Source: Dryomyza anilis (taxonomy: Eukaryota; Arthropoda; Insecta; Diptera; Dryomyzidae). From it: a stretch of 64,000 bases of DNA. Location of the stretch: positions 40,458,619-40,522,618 of the forward strand of contig OX638132.1 of the NCBI GenBank assembly GCA_951804985.1, given 5' to 3'. Both the position numbers and the translations under genes were made by a program. Of the stretch, positions 44,785 through 55,346 are shown piece by piece (positions within the stretch are counted from its first letter, which is position 1; every line of letters starts with the position of its first letter). The notes below the pieces were generated by a model that searched no databases, was not told the origin of the DNA, and saw only the letters and a program-made list of their open reading frames with translations.

Positions 44785-45058
44785 TGGAAATGGTGACAAC
44801 AGGTGCGAACGAATTTATATAGGAACAACAAAGAGAGCATTTGGAACTAGAATTGCGGAGCATCAAGCAGACATAAAGAAGAATAAAATGACAACAGTAT
44901 TGGCACAACATATAGCGGAGAGCAGACACACAGCTGATTTCGACAACATCAAAATACTAGACAAAGAGAAAAGAGCTAGTACAAGATATACACTGGAGAG
45001 CTTACGTTTACAACAAAACCTGAAGAAAAACGATGAACACCAAAGAGGACAAAGATAA
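44785..45058 (+). pseudogene. Penelope GIY-YIG endonuclease, C-terminal part
   Basis: The frame starts right after the Foldback insertion. CERIYIGTTKRAFGTRIAEH carries the YIG box and catalytic Arg region, and the segment continues through ADFDNIKILDKE to a stop at 45056-45058. The first half motif (VVYEIGC, the GIY equivalent) lies on the other side of the insertion at about 39029-39048. The endonuclease nicks DNA to prime reverse transcription in Penelope elements. This part has no internal stop, but the domain is split by 5.7 kb. Confidence 0.87.
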
Positions 45059-45396
45059 TATAAACTCAATATATTCATTAGCATTGTAAAAGTTCACAAA
45101 ACTAGTCCATGTTTAATGTTGTTAATTGTTTAGTGTTTATAATGATGTAAAATTAAAATTTGTTTTAAAATTAATGTTATTATTCTCCTAAATGTAAACT
45201 AGAAACTATGTAAGTGTAAAAAATGTTAAAATGTTTAAAAAATTGATTGTGAAAAAACTATAAAATTAAATAATTTACAGATTTAATAAAATTCAACCCT
45301 GAAGATTTTGGAATAAAATCAACGAAACGTCGGGAAAGGAAATAAAATAAAGTTATTTGTTTACATTTAAAAATATCAGACCAAAAGAGCCTACAA
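45059..45396 (+). other. Penelope 3' untranslated region
   Basis: It is AT-rich with several AATAAA-like signals. It ends in the block CCTGAAGATT...CGAAACGTCGGGAAAGG (45298-45338), a signature common at the 3' end of Penelope-like elements. The precise terminus is not clear. Confidence 0.65.
45297..45334 (+). ncRNA. Hammerhead-ribozyme-like core in Penelope 3' region
   Basis: CTGAAGA (45299-45305) fits the CUGANGA box and CGAAAC-GTC (45323-45331) fits the GAAA box followed by a GUC cleavage triplet. GATTTT and AAAATC between them can pair. Hammerhead motifs with very short helix III are published for Penelope-like elements. The helix II register is imperfect here, so activity is uncertain. 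Confidence 0.4.
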
Positions 45397-46184
45397 ACAC
45401 AAAATTAAAAGTATTTTTTGTCATAAAATACAGAAAAAAATATTGTTTTATTATAAAACAAAGTGCTTTTAGCAATAAATGTAAAAGAATACTCTTTAAA
45501 TAGTGTTTTTTTTATTATTATTAAATGTGCACGGTCTTTTTAAGTTCAGCGACTTAATCGTTCTTTAACCGTCCTCTGAAATATGCGCGCTTGACTTGCA
45601 TTCTAAAGGTCTTCGGTTTGGTTTGGGCTTGTATACTGTGGCCACAGTACACGCAGAGAATACATCCAAAATACAATCTGTCTATATGCTGCGGAGGATC
45701 CTTTTTCGTTGCTTCTCAAAAAAAAAATCCTACAAAAAAAATGTACATTAAATGGTGGTGCAAGTTAAATTTGTTACACAAACCTTTTACAAAAAATGTA
45801 AAGGTTGAGGACTAACAAACTTGCAGAGATATCATTGAGATCAGGGGCACCAAGCCAATCCCGCACCCAAACAAAAACTTATTGCTGTATAACAACAGCC
45901 ACGAATTTTGTTTAGATCGCGAGCTTTGATGGTGTGTTGTTGGATTCGCATATGCTTATTGGTGCACTTGAAATGCACTCACCAGAAGACATGTTCTTGT
46001 AATATCAAAGCTCATGTATTTTTCGGACTAAAGAAACGCGAGTCGTTATGCAAACTATTATTTTACAAAATAAAAACTTGTTTTCGTACAAGAAATTTTT
46101 TATAGTAGCCGCTAAGGATGGAAAGAGCCACTAGGTGTACACCCTTAATGATAGCACAATTACCACACAGACCGACTGACTTCC
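45397..46184. other. Unassigned sequence
   Basis: No gene is recognised. Open frames at 45591-45815 and 45908-46105 have no domain and lie in low-complexity surroundings. Confidence 0.5.
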
Positions 46185-46500
46185 AATCATATATGAATCC
46201 ATATATATCTATATATACTTTAATATCTGATTATATATGGCTTCATATATGCCATATATGATTATATATTTTTTTATATAATTATATATGGCATCATATA
46301 TCTTTTATATGATATCATATAAATTATATATAATTAGATATGATCATATATGTGCCCATAAATCGAACTATATCTAATCATATATGATTTCATATCTACC
46401 ATATATGATCAGATATGATTATACATGATATATCAAATTAGATATGATCATGTATGGAATCATATATAATTATACATGATTTTATATAATTATATATAAC
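46185..46500. repeat. Degenerate ATATATGAT repeat tract
   Basis: About 315 bp are made almost only of variants of ATATATGAT, ATATATGGCATC and AGATATGATCATATAT. Many are locally self-complementary, so the tract can form numerous cruciforms. The repeat period is irregular (about 14-18 bp). Confidence 0.8.
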
Positions 46501-46955
46501 CATTTTTTCACGGGATACAATTCCTAAAATTTTCATTGATTTATTATGAATATTCGTGCCAAATTTCATGATGGTATTTTGACGGAGTAAAATTAATAAT
46601 ATATTTTCCAAATTTGTATGTATTTTTATGTATGGAAATATTACTCGTCCCCTAGTTTTGGGAAAATAAAATATGTAACAAGTTTTGAATCTGTAACGCT
46701 GATTCCGAAAATATCGCCAGTTTCATCAAATTTTATCTAATTTTTCTGTATAGACCATATTTTCGAAAATTTTCGAAATTGGATTTTTTTAATATGAAAA
46801 CGTAAAAATACCGTCTTGAAATTTTGCAAAAATTCTATTTATAAATCTGCAAAAATTTAGGTTTTTTTAAAAATTTTCAAAGGATCCTTTTTAAAGACAT
46901 ACACCTCGACGGGGTTTATAGCATATCTCGATCAAAATATATTTTAATTTGAACA
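46501..46955. other. AT-rich spacer
   Basis: No gene, RNA or clear repeat was found in this stretch. Confidence 0.5.
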
Positions 46956-47035
46956 CGCAAAAATATAGCAAATACTCTTATAGGACTTAGTAAGGAGAAT
47001 GTAGCCGCGATAGCTCAGTGGTTAGTGAGTTGGAC
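46956..47035 (+). repeat. 80-bp copy of a SINE 5' junction
   Basis: It matches 48553-48632 with about three differences. It includes 48 bp of flank (CAAATACTCTTATAGGACTT) and the first 32 bp of the SINE head (TAGCTCAGTGG A box). It then breaks off at TTGGAC into A/T sequence. This is a truncated duplicate of the same insertion site. Confidence 0.8.
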
Positions 47036-47562
47036 AAAAATTTTTAATAGAAAAAGAGATAAAAAAATAAAAAATGTTTAATTTCGTAATAAATATATAA
47101 AAAATATATTGAACAAAAAAAACAAGAATTAACATAAAATCAAGGTTATACATGTATAAATACTTAAATATCTTCAATTTAATTTTTATTTTTTGTTTGT
47201 AAAATTGCCGTAGGCGAAATTTTTTTTTTTAATTTTTCATTTTTCTCCAAGTGTGTTTTAATATAACGCCATTTGAAACGACTTTTCTTCTAAGCACTAC
47301 TCCATAGAAAATTCCATCTCATTTAAGATGTGGTCCAAATGGATCAAATAGGGAAAAAAATAACAAAAAAAAAAAATAATAATAATAATCATAAAAATTT
47401 TAAGGTAATACATGCATATATACTTTAATTATTACAAAAACGAGGCTCCTAAAACACAAACATATTATTGAAATAACATAAATTAGTCCAGTGGGGTCGA
47501 CAGTTCTGAAAAATAACTACAGATTTCTAATCGTAAGGAAAAGACCTTTCATTTGAGTACCC
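47036..47562. other. AT-rich spacer
   Basis: No gene is seen. It includes A-rich and AAT-repeat tracts (47345-47390). A short stretch at 47480-47510 (CTGAAAAATAACTACAGA) resembles 37575. Confidence 0.5.
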
Positions 47563-48238
47563 ATATCGACCCTCGCATTCCATAACATGCTAACTCGACT
47601 TAGCATGTTTTTAATGTTATTCTATTTTTGGATTCTCCATATTTGAATTTATTTTATGTCAAATTTTAGTACCGATCGGTCCATCCTATCCAATGTTATA
47701 ATCATAAATATACTAAGCACACATCAAACTATGTTAAAAACTTCCAATCCATATTGGATTAAGTATACTTAGCATCTTTTTTCTCGGAATTTTTTGAAAT
47801 TCGCAAAATGCTAAGTAGACATAGCTTTTCTTTTAATGGAATTTTTGTGTTTTCTATTTCTACTTAGCATGTTCAAACCACTATTTTATGTGTCTCCAAG
47901 TCTACATAGCATGTTTTTCCACTAATTAAAATATGAAGTTTGGGCGCGTAAGTAAACTTAGAACTTTTTGGTTTGGAAAATATTTCACAATTTTTTTTTG
48001 ATAAAATTGTTTCTGGAACTAAGTATATGCTAAAATTAGCACAAAACAATGGGAGAGGTATTAATATAATAATATTTATTCGAACATGGTGTTAATTTGG
48101 TATATTTTAGAAAAAGAATCATCTTTTAGTAAAAATTACAGCATGCTAAGTATCGGTATGAAATTAATAAACAATAAAAATAAATTATTTATTTATTTAA
48201 CATTTTTACTATAAAATTCGGTAGAACTGATTACAAAC

Positions 48239-48346
48239 TTATAATTTGAAATCACTTGAAAGTTCAGCTAGTGGTTCATCTGGATTATCATTTAAATAAT
48301 TGACTGAAACTGAAAGTAGTTCATCAAGTTCAGGTAAGGGCAACCT
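48239..48346 (-). pseudogene. Unidentified coding-like segment in TIR element
   Basis: On the minus strand, 35 codons before a stop read LPLPELDELLSVSVNYLNDN and then PDEPLAELSSDFKL. The acidic, leucine-patterned composition looks like a protein C-terminus. The upstream edge at TTAG could be a splice acceptor. No family is recognised and no start codon is present. Confidence 0.3.
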
Positions 48347-48600
48347 AATTTGAATAGTGATTTTTATCATACAAATGTATCTTTATACTTTTAGAACCAT
48401 TTCCCGGCAGTTTAAGTATAGAGCGAATTTTTCGGTTTGTGAACTGCTTCACTATGCAGTCCAATTACACCAAAATTAGTAAATTATGAATCCTATTTAA
48501 GTCCTTTTTAAATACACCACTCGAAAATAAACTACGTCGACCTTCAGATTGGCGCAAAAATATGGCAAATACTCTTATAGGACTTAGTAAGGAAAATGTA

Positions 48601-48915
48601 GGCGCGGTAGCTCAGTGGTTAGTGAGTTGGACTGTGAGCCGAAGGTCCCGGTTCAAGCCTGAGCCTGGGCTGGGGCTTGAACAACATCTTTTCATAGAAA
48701 CATTTTTCTATACCGCGCTACCTCTCGGCAGTAAATGGAAAATCTACGAGAGTAATATATTGCCTATGAAAAGCTCTCACCCACTGTTCGGATTTGGCAA
48801 TAAACTGTAGGTCCCACCACTTTGAGTACAAATATAACATACACAGCTCAAAATGGTGAGAGAGCTCGGCCTAAGTTCTTATGGGACTTGTAGTGCTAAA
48901 CTATTATTATTACTA
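48601..48915 (+). mobile_element. tRNA-derived SINE, plus strand
   Basis: The head GGCGCGGTAGCTCAGTGG has the A box. A GGTTCAAGCC B box, the body and the ATTATT tail follow. The flanks TAAGGAAAATGTA (48588-48600) and TAAGGAGAATGTA (48916-48928) form a 13-bp target duplication with one mismatch. Confidence 0.9.
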
Positions 48916-49003
48916 TAAGGAGAATGTACCATGTTTTTGTAGTATTGAAAATATAAAGGAATTAAAAAAAAGTTATGGTGAAAGCTGAAGAATGAAATAT
49001 TAA

Positions 49004-49273
49004 AAAAAATTACTGAAGAGAGCCAAAAACAGATATTTAAAAAATTTTATTGCACCGAATACCAGCAACGAAAATGAGAATACATTTCTAATTAAATACC
49101 CTGGCATGCAAAAAAGATATGGAAATCTAAAGATTTCAGAACAACAGAATCAAGATGATAATTTCTTTATTTTCAAAGAGGCGATTGCAAACCTATGCTT
49201 TTTAACCTTGTATTGTAACGCTGGAATTATATTGCCAGATAAAAGTGACAAACACAATACAAGAAACATGTAA
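49004..49273 (+). pseudogene. Unidentified 89-codon open segment in TIR element
   Basis: This stop-free frame has no early ATG. It includes YLKNFIAPNTSNENENTFLI, KYPGMQKRYGNLKISEQQ and FKEAIANLCFLTLYCNAG and ends at TAA 49271-49273. Codons are protein-like against an AT-rich background. It may be a piece of the element's lost transposase or a captured exon. I recognise no domain. Confidence 0.35.
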
Positions 49274-49923
49274 ATTTTACAAAGTACTTAATATCACATT
49301 AATTCATTTATAATGGTTGAATCCCAATACTGAAATATATTCAAATTCACAATGCTGTGTATTATATAATATTAAATTATTTTCGTTATCTTATATTAAA
49401 ACAGAAATTTATATTTTTTTGATCCTTTATTTTATAAATATATATTTTTTAAAACTTCGATATGAATGTATATATTCTTATACATATAACGGGTGGACAT
49501 AACTATAAGCGTTTTAGAATGCAAATTTAATTTATATTAATTAAATATATTTAAATTTTTGGTCTTCTTATTCACATAGAAATTTGAGAACCATTATTTT
49601 GTTCCAAACTAAATAATGCTAAGTAAACTTAGACGAGCATTAGATGAATATATGTCCGAGCAAAAACATGCTAAGTCGACTTACGTCACTAAATCGTTAA
49701 AGTTTGTACAGGCATAACTATGCTAAGTCATTTTACATGATGGAATAGATATTCAATAAAACAATATATTGACCAAAAATTAAAATTCTGTGATAAACAG
49801 TGCAAAAATCTACTTTCTATCTGTGATAGTTTCTGAGAAAATGACAAAAAACTTTGAAGGCTTCTCCTGGAAAACTTACTTTTTAGACTTAGCATGTTAT
49901 GGAATGCGAGGGTCGATATGTAC

Positions 49924-51786
49924 TTTTATATAGGTGCACCGGTTTTTGATTGTCACCGAGTCCGAGCGGAACTTTTTTATTTTTTGTTCTTATTTTTTTG
50001 CGAAAATAAAACGCGTGACAATTTTTTTTTTTTTTAATTTCTCTTGGGCCGGTTAAGTGAACTTTAGCCGATTCTCCTCTTTTAATTGACATCGATAATT
50101 GCATCGGGTATTTGAATAGCACATTGGGGTATTTGAATAAAAAACCTGGCCAAAAGTCAATTTTATAATTTTATATCTTGAGATACCTTAAATGATAGGA
50201 TATATGGAGCATATAATTATTTTTATTTTTAGGGAAGCCAAATTGTGGTATTCTTACTCCAACGTAAAACTATTATTTTGTGTTGAAGCGTGGTAATAAA
50301 ATATTAAATGTTGTACGGAATTTATTAAGGGATATATTTTCTGCAAATAAATATAATTAATATTATTTTATAATATGTGTTATTGTTTTAATGACGTCTT
50401 AAAAATATTGCTTTAAAAAAAATAAATCAAATTTTAATGCAATATTCAAAAATTGATTTTGTTTTAGAGGATAGAAAAACATCCTTCCAAATTTAGTATT
50501 AATTGAAAGATAAATGCATTAAGATATAAATATAAATGAGAATGGTTCCGCCTTCGTCAGCCATTTTAATTTAATAGAGTTTTTATGAAGGTGTTTTATT
50601 TGCATATTTTTAGCATAACTCAAAACGTACTGAATCGATTATAATGAAATTTGGTAGAAATGTGTTTTAGACCATTTAAAGGTTTAGAACTCTTTAAAGG
50701 GATATACACTATCATCTCCTGCACAATAAATATTGGTTTGACTATTTAGGAACAGATATCTCAAAAAATTTCAAGTAAAATCCATAAAATTTAAAAACTA
50801 AGTCAGATTTATGCAGTATCATATGTTTTAAAATGGGAGTGACCATCCTATGTGTTTTGATCATTTGGATGATATTCCATATTGCACTATAGATTAAAAT
50901 AAAGTAATCTGAACAATTTACCCAAATTGATTCCGATGACTAAAATGAGCCTGCTTGTGGTATTTTTATATCATTTTTTTGTTCATTTAATCATTTACTT
51001 ATTAGAAATAAATAAAAACTATATCAACAACTGTTATTAAATAATAAATAAAATAATCAATAAAACTCATAAAACATAGATAAATTTATACAAGCTATAC
51101 AAAAAAAAAAGAAACTAGTAGGTGTGGCGTGTAAAAATTCCACTTATTACTTTTGCATTAGGTATTACCACCAGGTACAATGTTTAAATTATGTACATAA
51201 CATACACACGTCAAAATCTAAAGTACTTGCAAAACTTTTTTTTATCGAATAAGTGGGCGTATCTTCTTCAAAATTGATCGAATCTGTTTTTTATTTCGTA
51301 TTCTAATAGGGTGCCATTAAACTATCCATCCACATGAAAATCAGAATTTTGACAGCTTTTTTAATCGAATACCCCACTGTGCGTAGGTTAAATAAAAATA
51401 TATTTATACATTTTTCGAACATTAAAATCACCTGAAACTTTGAAGTTTAAAAACAAAATGGGATCACGAAATAAAAATTGTAAATACTGCTTTACTCCAT
51501 TTCATGTCAGTCGGACAGTGTTATATTCCTAAAAAACAGCCTGTGACTGAGCTGCGGAATGGACCTCTGACCTCTAATCGACGGTTCGCGGCGTCGCACG
51601 GTGAACAAAAAAGCACTCTTTTTGAACAAAATTATATAACTTCAAAGCAAGATTTCGTTGATTTTTTTTTTTACTTAATAAAAAAATATCAAGGTATAGT
51701 TATGCTTTACAAAATGTCTTCTATTGATTCACAAAAGTTATGTACAAATTTTTAAACTTCGAAAATTTTGTGGACATTTTTGACAT
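49924..51786. other. AT-rich unassigned stretch
   Basis: No gene is recognised. The frames at 49889-50122 (minus) and 51504-51755 (plus) have no domains and lie in low-complexity DNA. Confidence 0.5.
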
Positions 51787-53070
51787 GTAATTTTTTGAAA
51801 TCTGGAGCCGATATCGGTATGATTTATTTCTAATTTTTTGAACACATTGATAGTGATCTGAAATATGTTAGTGATAATGAAAGATATCGTTTGCAGTCCT
51901 TATAATAAATTTACAAAAAAAGGCACAAATGTATGCAATTAGAAAATAAAATGGTAATTTTTGCCATGTAATTTCTCATAATCCGGGAACGATATCAGAA
52001 TAATTTTTTTATTTATTTTTTACCACATTGATTGTGATTAGAAAAAAGTTAGTGCGAACGAAGGATATCGTTTGCAGTCCTTTGAATAAAATTACAAATA
52101 AATTTGAATAAAACTGGCATTTTTGCCATGTAATTTCTTCTAATGTAGCCGCGGTTGCTCAGTGGTTAGTGCGTTCGACTGCGAGCCGAAAGGTCCTCGG
52201 TTCAAGCCTGGACTGGGGCTAACAACATCTTTTCATAAAAACATTTTTTAAACCGCGCTAACTCTCGGCAGTAAATGGCAAACCTACAAGAGTAAAACAT
52301 TGCCTATGAAAAGCTCTCACCCGCCGTTCGGATTCGGTAATAAACTGTCCCACCACTTTGAGTACAAATATAACACGAACAGCTCAAAATGGTGAGAGTT
52401 CGGCCTAAGTTCTTACAGGACTGTAGTGCCAAACTATTATTATTATTATAATAATTTCTTCTTATCCGGGAACGATATCGGGATAATTTATTTTTATTTT
52501 TATCACATTGATTGTGATTAGAAAAAAATTACTGCGAACGAAGGATATTGCTTGCAGTCCTATGAATAAATTTACAAAAAAAGGAACAAATGTATGAAAA
52601 ATGGTAATTTTTGCAATGTAATTTTCCTAATCCGGGAACGATATCGGGATGACATATTTTTTATTTTTACCTACATTGATTATGATTAGAAAAAAGTTAG
52701 TGCGAACGAAGGATATCACGTGTAGTCCTTGAAATAAATTTACAAAAAAAATCCCAAATGTATGCAAAGTGGTAATATTAGCAATTTAATTTCTCCTTAT
52801 CCGGGAACGATATCGGGACGATATATTAATTAATTTTTTATCACATTGATTGTGATTAGAAAAAAGTTACTGAAAATGAAGGATATTGCTTGCAGTCCTT
52901 GGAATAAATTTAAAAAAAAAGGCACAAATGTTTTTAATTAGAATAAAAATGGTAATGTTTACCATGTAATTTCTCCTAATACGGGAATAATATCGGGATG
53001 ATATTTTTTTTTTTTTTTACCGAATTGAATGATTAGAAAATAGTTAGTGCGAATGAAGGATATCTCGAGG
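51787..53070. repeat. Satellite-like tandem repeat, 162-181-bp monomers
   Basis: Monomers start near 51787, 51968, 52130, 52618, 52786 and 52966; the third is interrupted by a SINE. Each has TAATTTCTC, CCGGGAACGATATCGGGA, CACATTGATTGTGATTAGAA, GCGAACGAAGGATATC and TTGCAGTCCT. Identity between monomers is moderate, so the array is not recent. Confidence 0.85.
52145..52451 (+). mobile_element. tRNA-derived SINE inside satellite
   Basis: The head is GTAGCCGCGGTTGCTCAGTGG-like and there is a GGTTCAAGCC B box and an ATTATT tail. The target duplication is TAATTTCTTCTAAT (52131-52144) against TAATTTCTTCTTAT (52452-52465), 13 of 14 matching. Confidence 0.9.
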
Positions 53071-54498
53071 TTTAATTGTTATAACATTATTAAATTCAAA
53101 TTGAAATTTTTGACTTGAAATTTTGCGAAATAAAATAATGGAATTTGGTATATATATTTTTATGGATATAAAATTTTGTGAATATAAACTTTGTATTGTT
53201 CGTCTGTGTTTCTAACGAAAATGATTGTATTTTACTAAAAAATTTTCGTATACTGTAGTAAACAGAAGCAACCTTTTCTTAAAAAAGCCTAAATACAATT
53301 TTAAGGATTTGAGAGGATATGCAAAAAAGATTTTTTAATTCTAATAAATTAAGACCCCCAGTTATGTATGGTATGCAAATTTTTTTCCAATCTTTGAAGG
53401 CTCATGTCTCTTAAACAATTAATGTTATAAGAAAAATGGTTACAGATTATTCTTAGTGGGTCTTTAATTTATATTGTAGTTTTAAAAATTAAAAAATTAA
53501 ATAAAAAAATGGATTTGTTAAAAAATTTCATCACTTTGTTCGCCGTGCATCGTAGTGATCATACACTAATTTAAAAAATTATAGATATTTACAATAATGC
53601 GAAGGAGCTATCAAATAAAAAACGTTAAAAAGACTTTATGTACGTACCCAAAATAAGATGTTTATGACAACCACAATGTACTTGACACACGCACAGCATC
53701 CATTAAGACCCATTCTGATTGAAGGGACACCAATATAAGTATATATAATTTTTTTATCAGAAGATTTGTTTTAATGTACATACATTTTATTCACATAACA
53801 TTATTATACTGTACTCGCTGATAGAAAATAACATTTTTAAAATATTTCCTTCCAATAACAAACTTTTAATTCTCAATCAACACTCTTGCACTAGTTCTGC
53901 AAGGGAAATATATATATACATATATCGAGTAAATTAATATCGAGTACTCGATATTTGTAATAAAATACAGTAGCGAAAATAAAAATGCAACGTTAGTTTT
54001 ATGAACTAGATCCGTATGTCTAAAGGTCCATAAGCACCGTTTATACGGTACAATTCAGTTGTACAACTGAGTTGGATTGTAACAAAATTATACCATGTAA
54101 ATAAGACTTACAATGCCTTTGTATGATAAAAATTACGCAAGTTTAAAAAAGATGTGCAAAATGTATAAAAACGTCCGTAAAACAAATGAATTGTAAATGT
54201 ACTACGCGTGTTTAATTTTAAACATTAGGCATATCATAATTAAACATTTTGTGTTTAATAACACACAAAAAATGTTTAAAAATGTATATGTAAATAGATG
54301 TAATTATAAGTGCACAAAATTCGCAATTTTACACTAACAATTACACACTTTTTCGAAGTAATTTTAAACGCAGTTTTTAGAGTGTATCGAATATTTGATG
54401 CAACTATTAAAGATTATACATACTATTCTCATAAATTAAACTGTTTCCTTGTGTTTTAAAATTTTCAGGTTTTGAGATTGTCCGTCCGTATATACGTC

Positions 54499-54499
<1 letters not shown>
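53071..54499. other. AT-rich unassigned stretch
   Basis: No gene is recognised. It contains a perfect 20-bp palindrome, AATATCGAGTACTCGATATT (53936-53955), and an imperfect one around TCAGTTGTACAACTGA (54055-54070). Confidence 0.5.
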
Positions 54500-54530
<31 letters not shown>

Positions 54531-54575
54531 TGTATGTATGTATGTCTGTCTGCCTGTATATCTGTCTGTCCGCCT
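54500..54575. repeat. TATG/TCTG microsatellite
   Basis: Eleven or so TATG units are followed by TCTG/CCTG variants. The open frame through it (MYVCMYVCMY...) is a simple consequence of the repeat. Confidence 0.9.
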
Positions 54576-55346
54576 GTTTAATGCATGGTTTCCATGCTAT
54601 CTTTCGCTATCACTCGACATAACTATTTCGCAAAACAGAGATGAAATAAAATCATTTCAAACCAGAAATATGAATTTTTCTGACATAAGAGTTTTGATAA
54701 ATTCATTGTCAAACAATTGTAGAAAATAAAAAACAAAACTTTTGTGTGGAAACGGAAACTTGCTCGATGGTTCCAGGATATGCGCTTTTGAAAAACTGCA
54801 ATCAGCCCTCAAACCCACTGAGATTAGTCCATATTACAAACTTTAAGTGTGGCAGTCTGAGCACGCGTTTCTTTCATCATTGTCTCAGCGGTTTCATTCA
54901 GCGAAATTTCAAACTGTATGTCTCACTGATGGGTACAAGTTCGGCTATGATGCACATTTGGACATACGAAATCCATTCATCCATTTTCATCATAGTAATG
55001 GGTCTAAAATTTAAGGATTTAAGATAACTTGACATTGGACATTTCCACGCAACAGCAGCTGTGTTATTTTTTGAATGTTTTTTGAATGAATTTTATATGT
55101 CCGTATGTTATAAAAACAATAATATATTGTATTCACTCATTTATAGCAACCCAGGCAGAAATTAACAACTGGGCCAGCGTTGGCCCTACGAGTACTGGCA
55201 CAATAGTTATGCCAAATCTAAATCTTAACTTTATTTAAAACATTTAATATATCTTTTAAATATTTTTTTTCAAAAAAAAAAACAAAGTAAATTTATATAA
55301 CAATTGTATTTATTGTATGTATTTTACGTTGTATATTTTATTGTAG
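54576..55346. other. Unassigned stretch
   Basis: No gene is recognised. A 93-codon frame (54746-55027) has no known domain. Confidence 0.45.

Larger units (their letters stand above)
47563..49919. mobile_element. 2.36-kb TIR element with palindromic ATGCTAAGT sites
   Basis: The ends are inverted: ATATCGACCCTCGCATTCC at 47563 and its reverse complement ending at 49919, continuing as ATAACATGCTAA. Possible flanking GTAC occurs at 47557-47560 and 49920-49923, with two extra bases on the left. The half-site ATGCTAAGT or its complement occurs about ten times, concentrated toward both ends. A SINE lies inside (48601-48915). No transposase is recognised. Confidence 0.75.

Noticed and set aside
48601..48675. 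Possible functional tRNA gene (A and B boxes)
   Set aside because: The head does not fold into a full cloverleaf with an acceptor stem, the same head occurs in several copies attached to the same ~230-bp body and ATT tail, and each has target duplications. These are SINE heads.
51787..53070. CRISPR-like array of repeats and spacers
   Set aside because: Monomers are ~170 bp, diverged along their whole length, and the context is a eukaryotic satellite. There are no short identical repeats with unique spacers.
53985..54010. Tc1/mariner terminal repeat (CAGTAGCGAAAATAAAAATG)
   Set aside because: No matching inverted copy or transposase was found within a plausible distance.
54472..54729. 85-codon frame starting MRLSVRIYVYMYVCMY
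   Set aside because: It is produced by the TATG microsatellite; the repeat peptide has no biological support.
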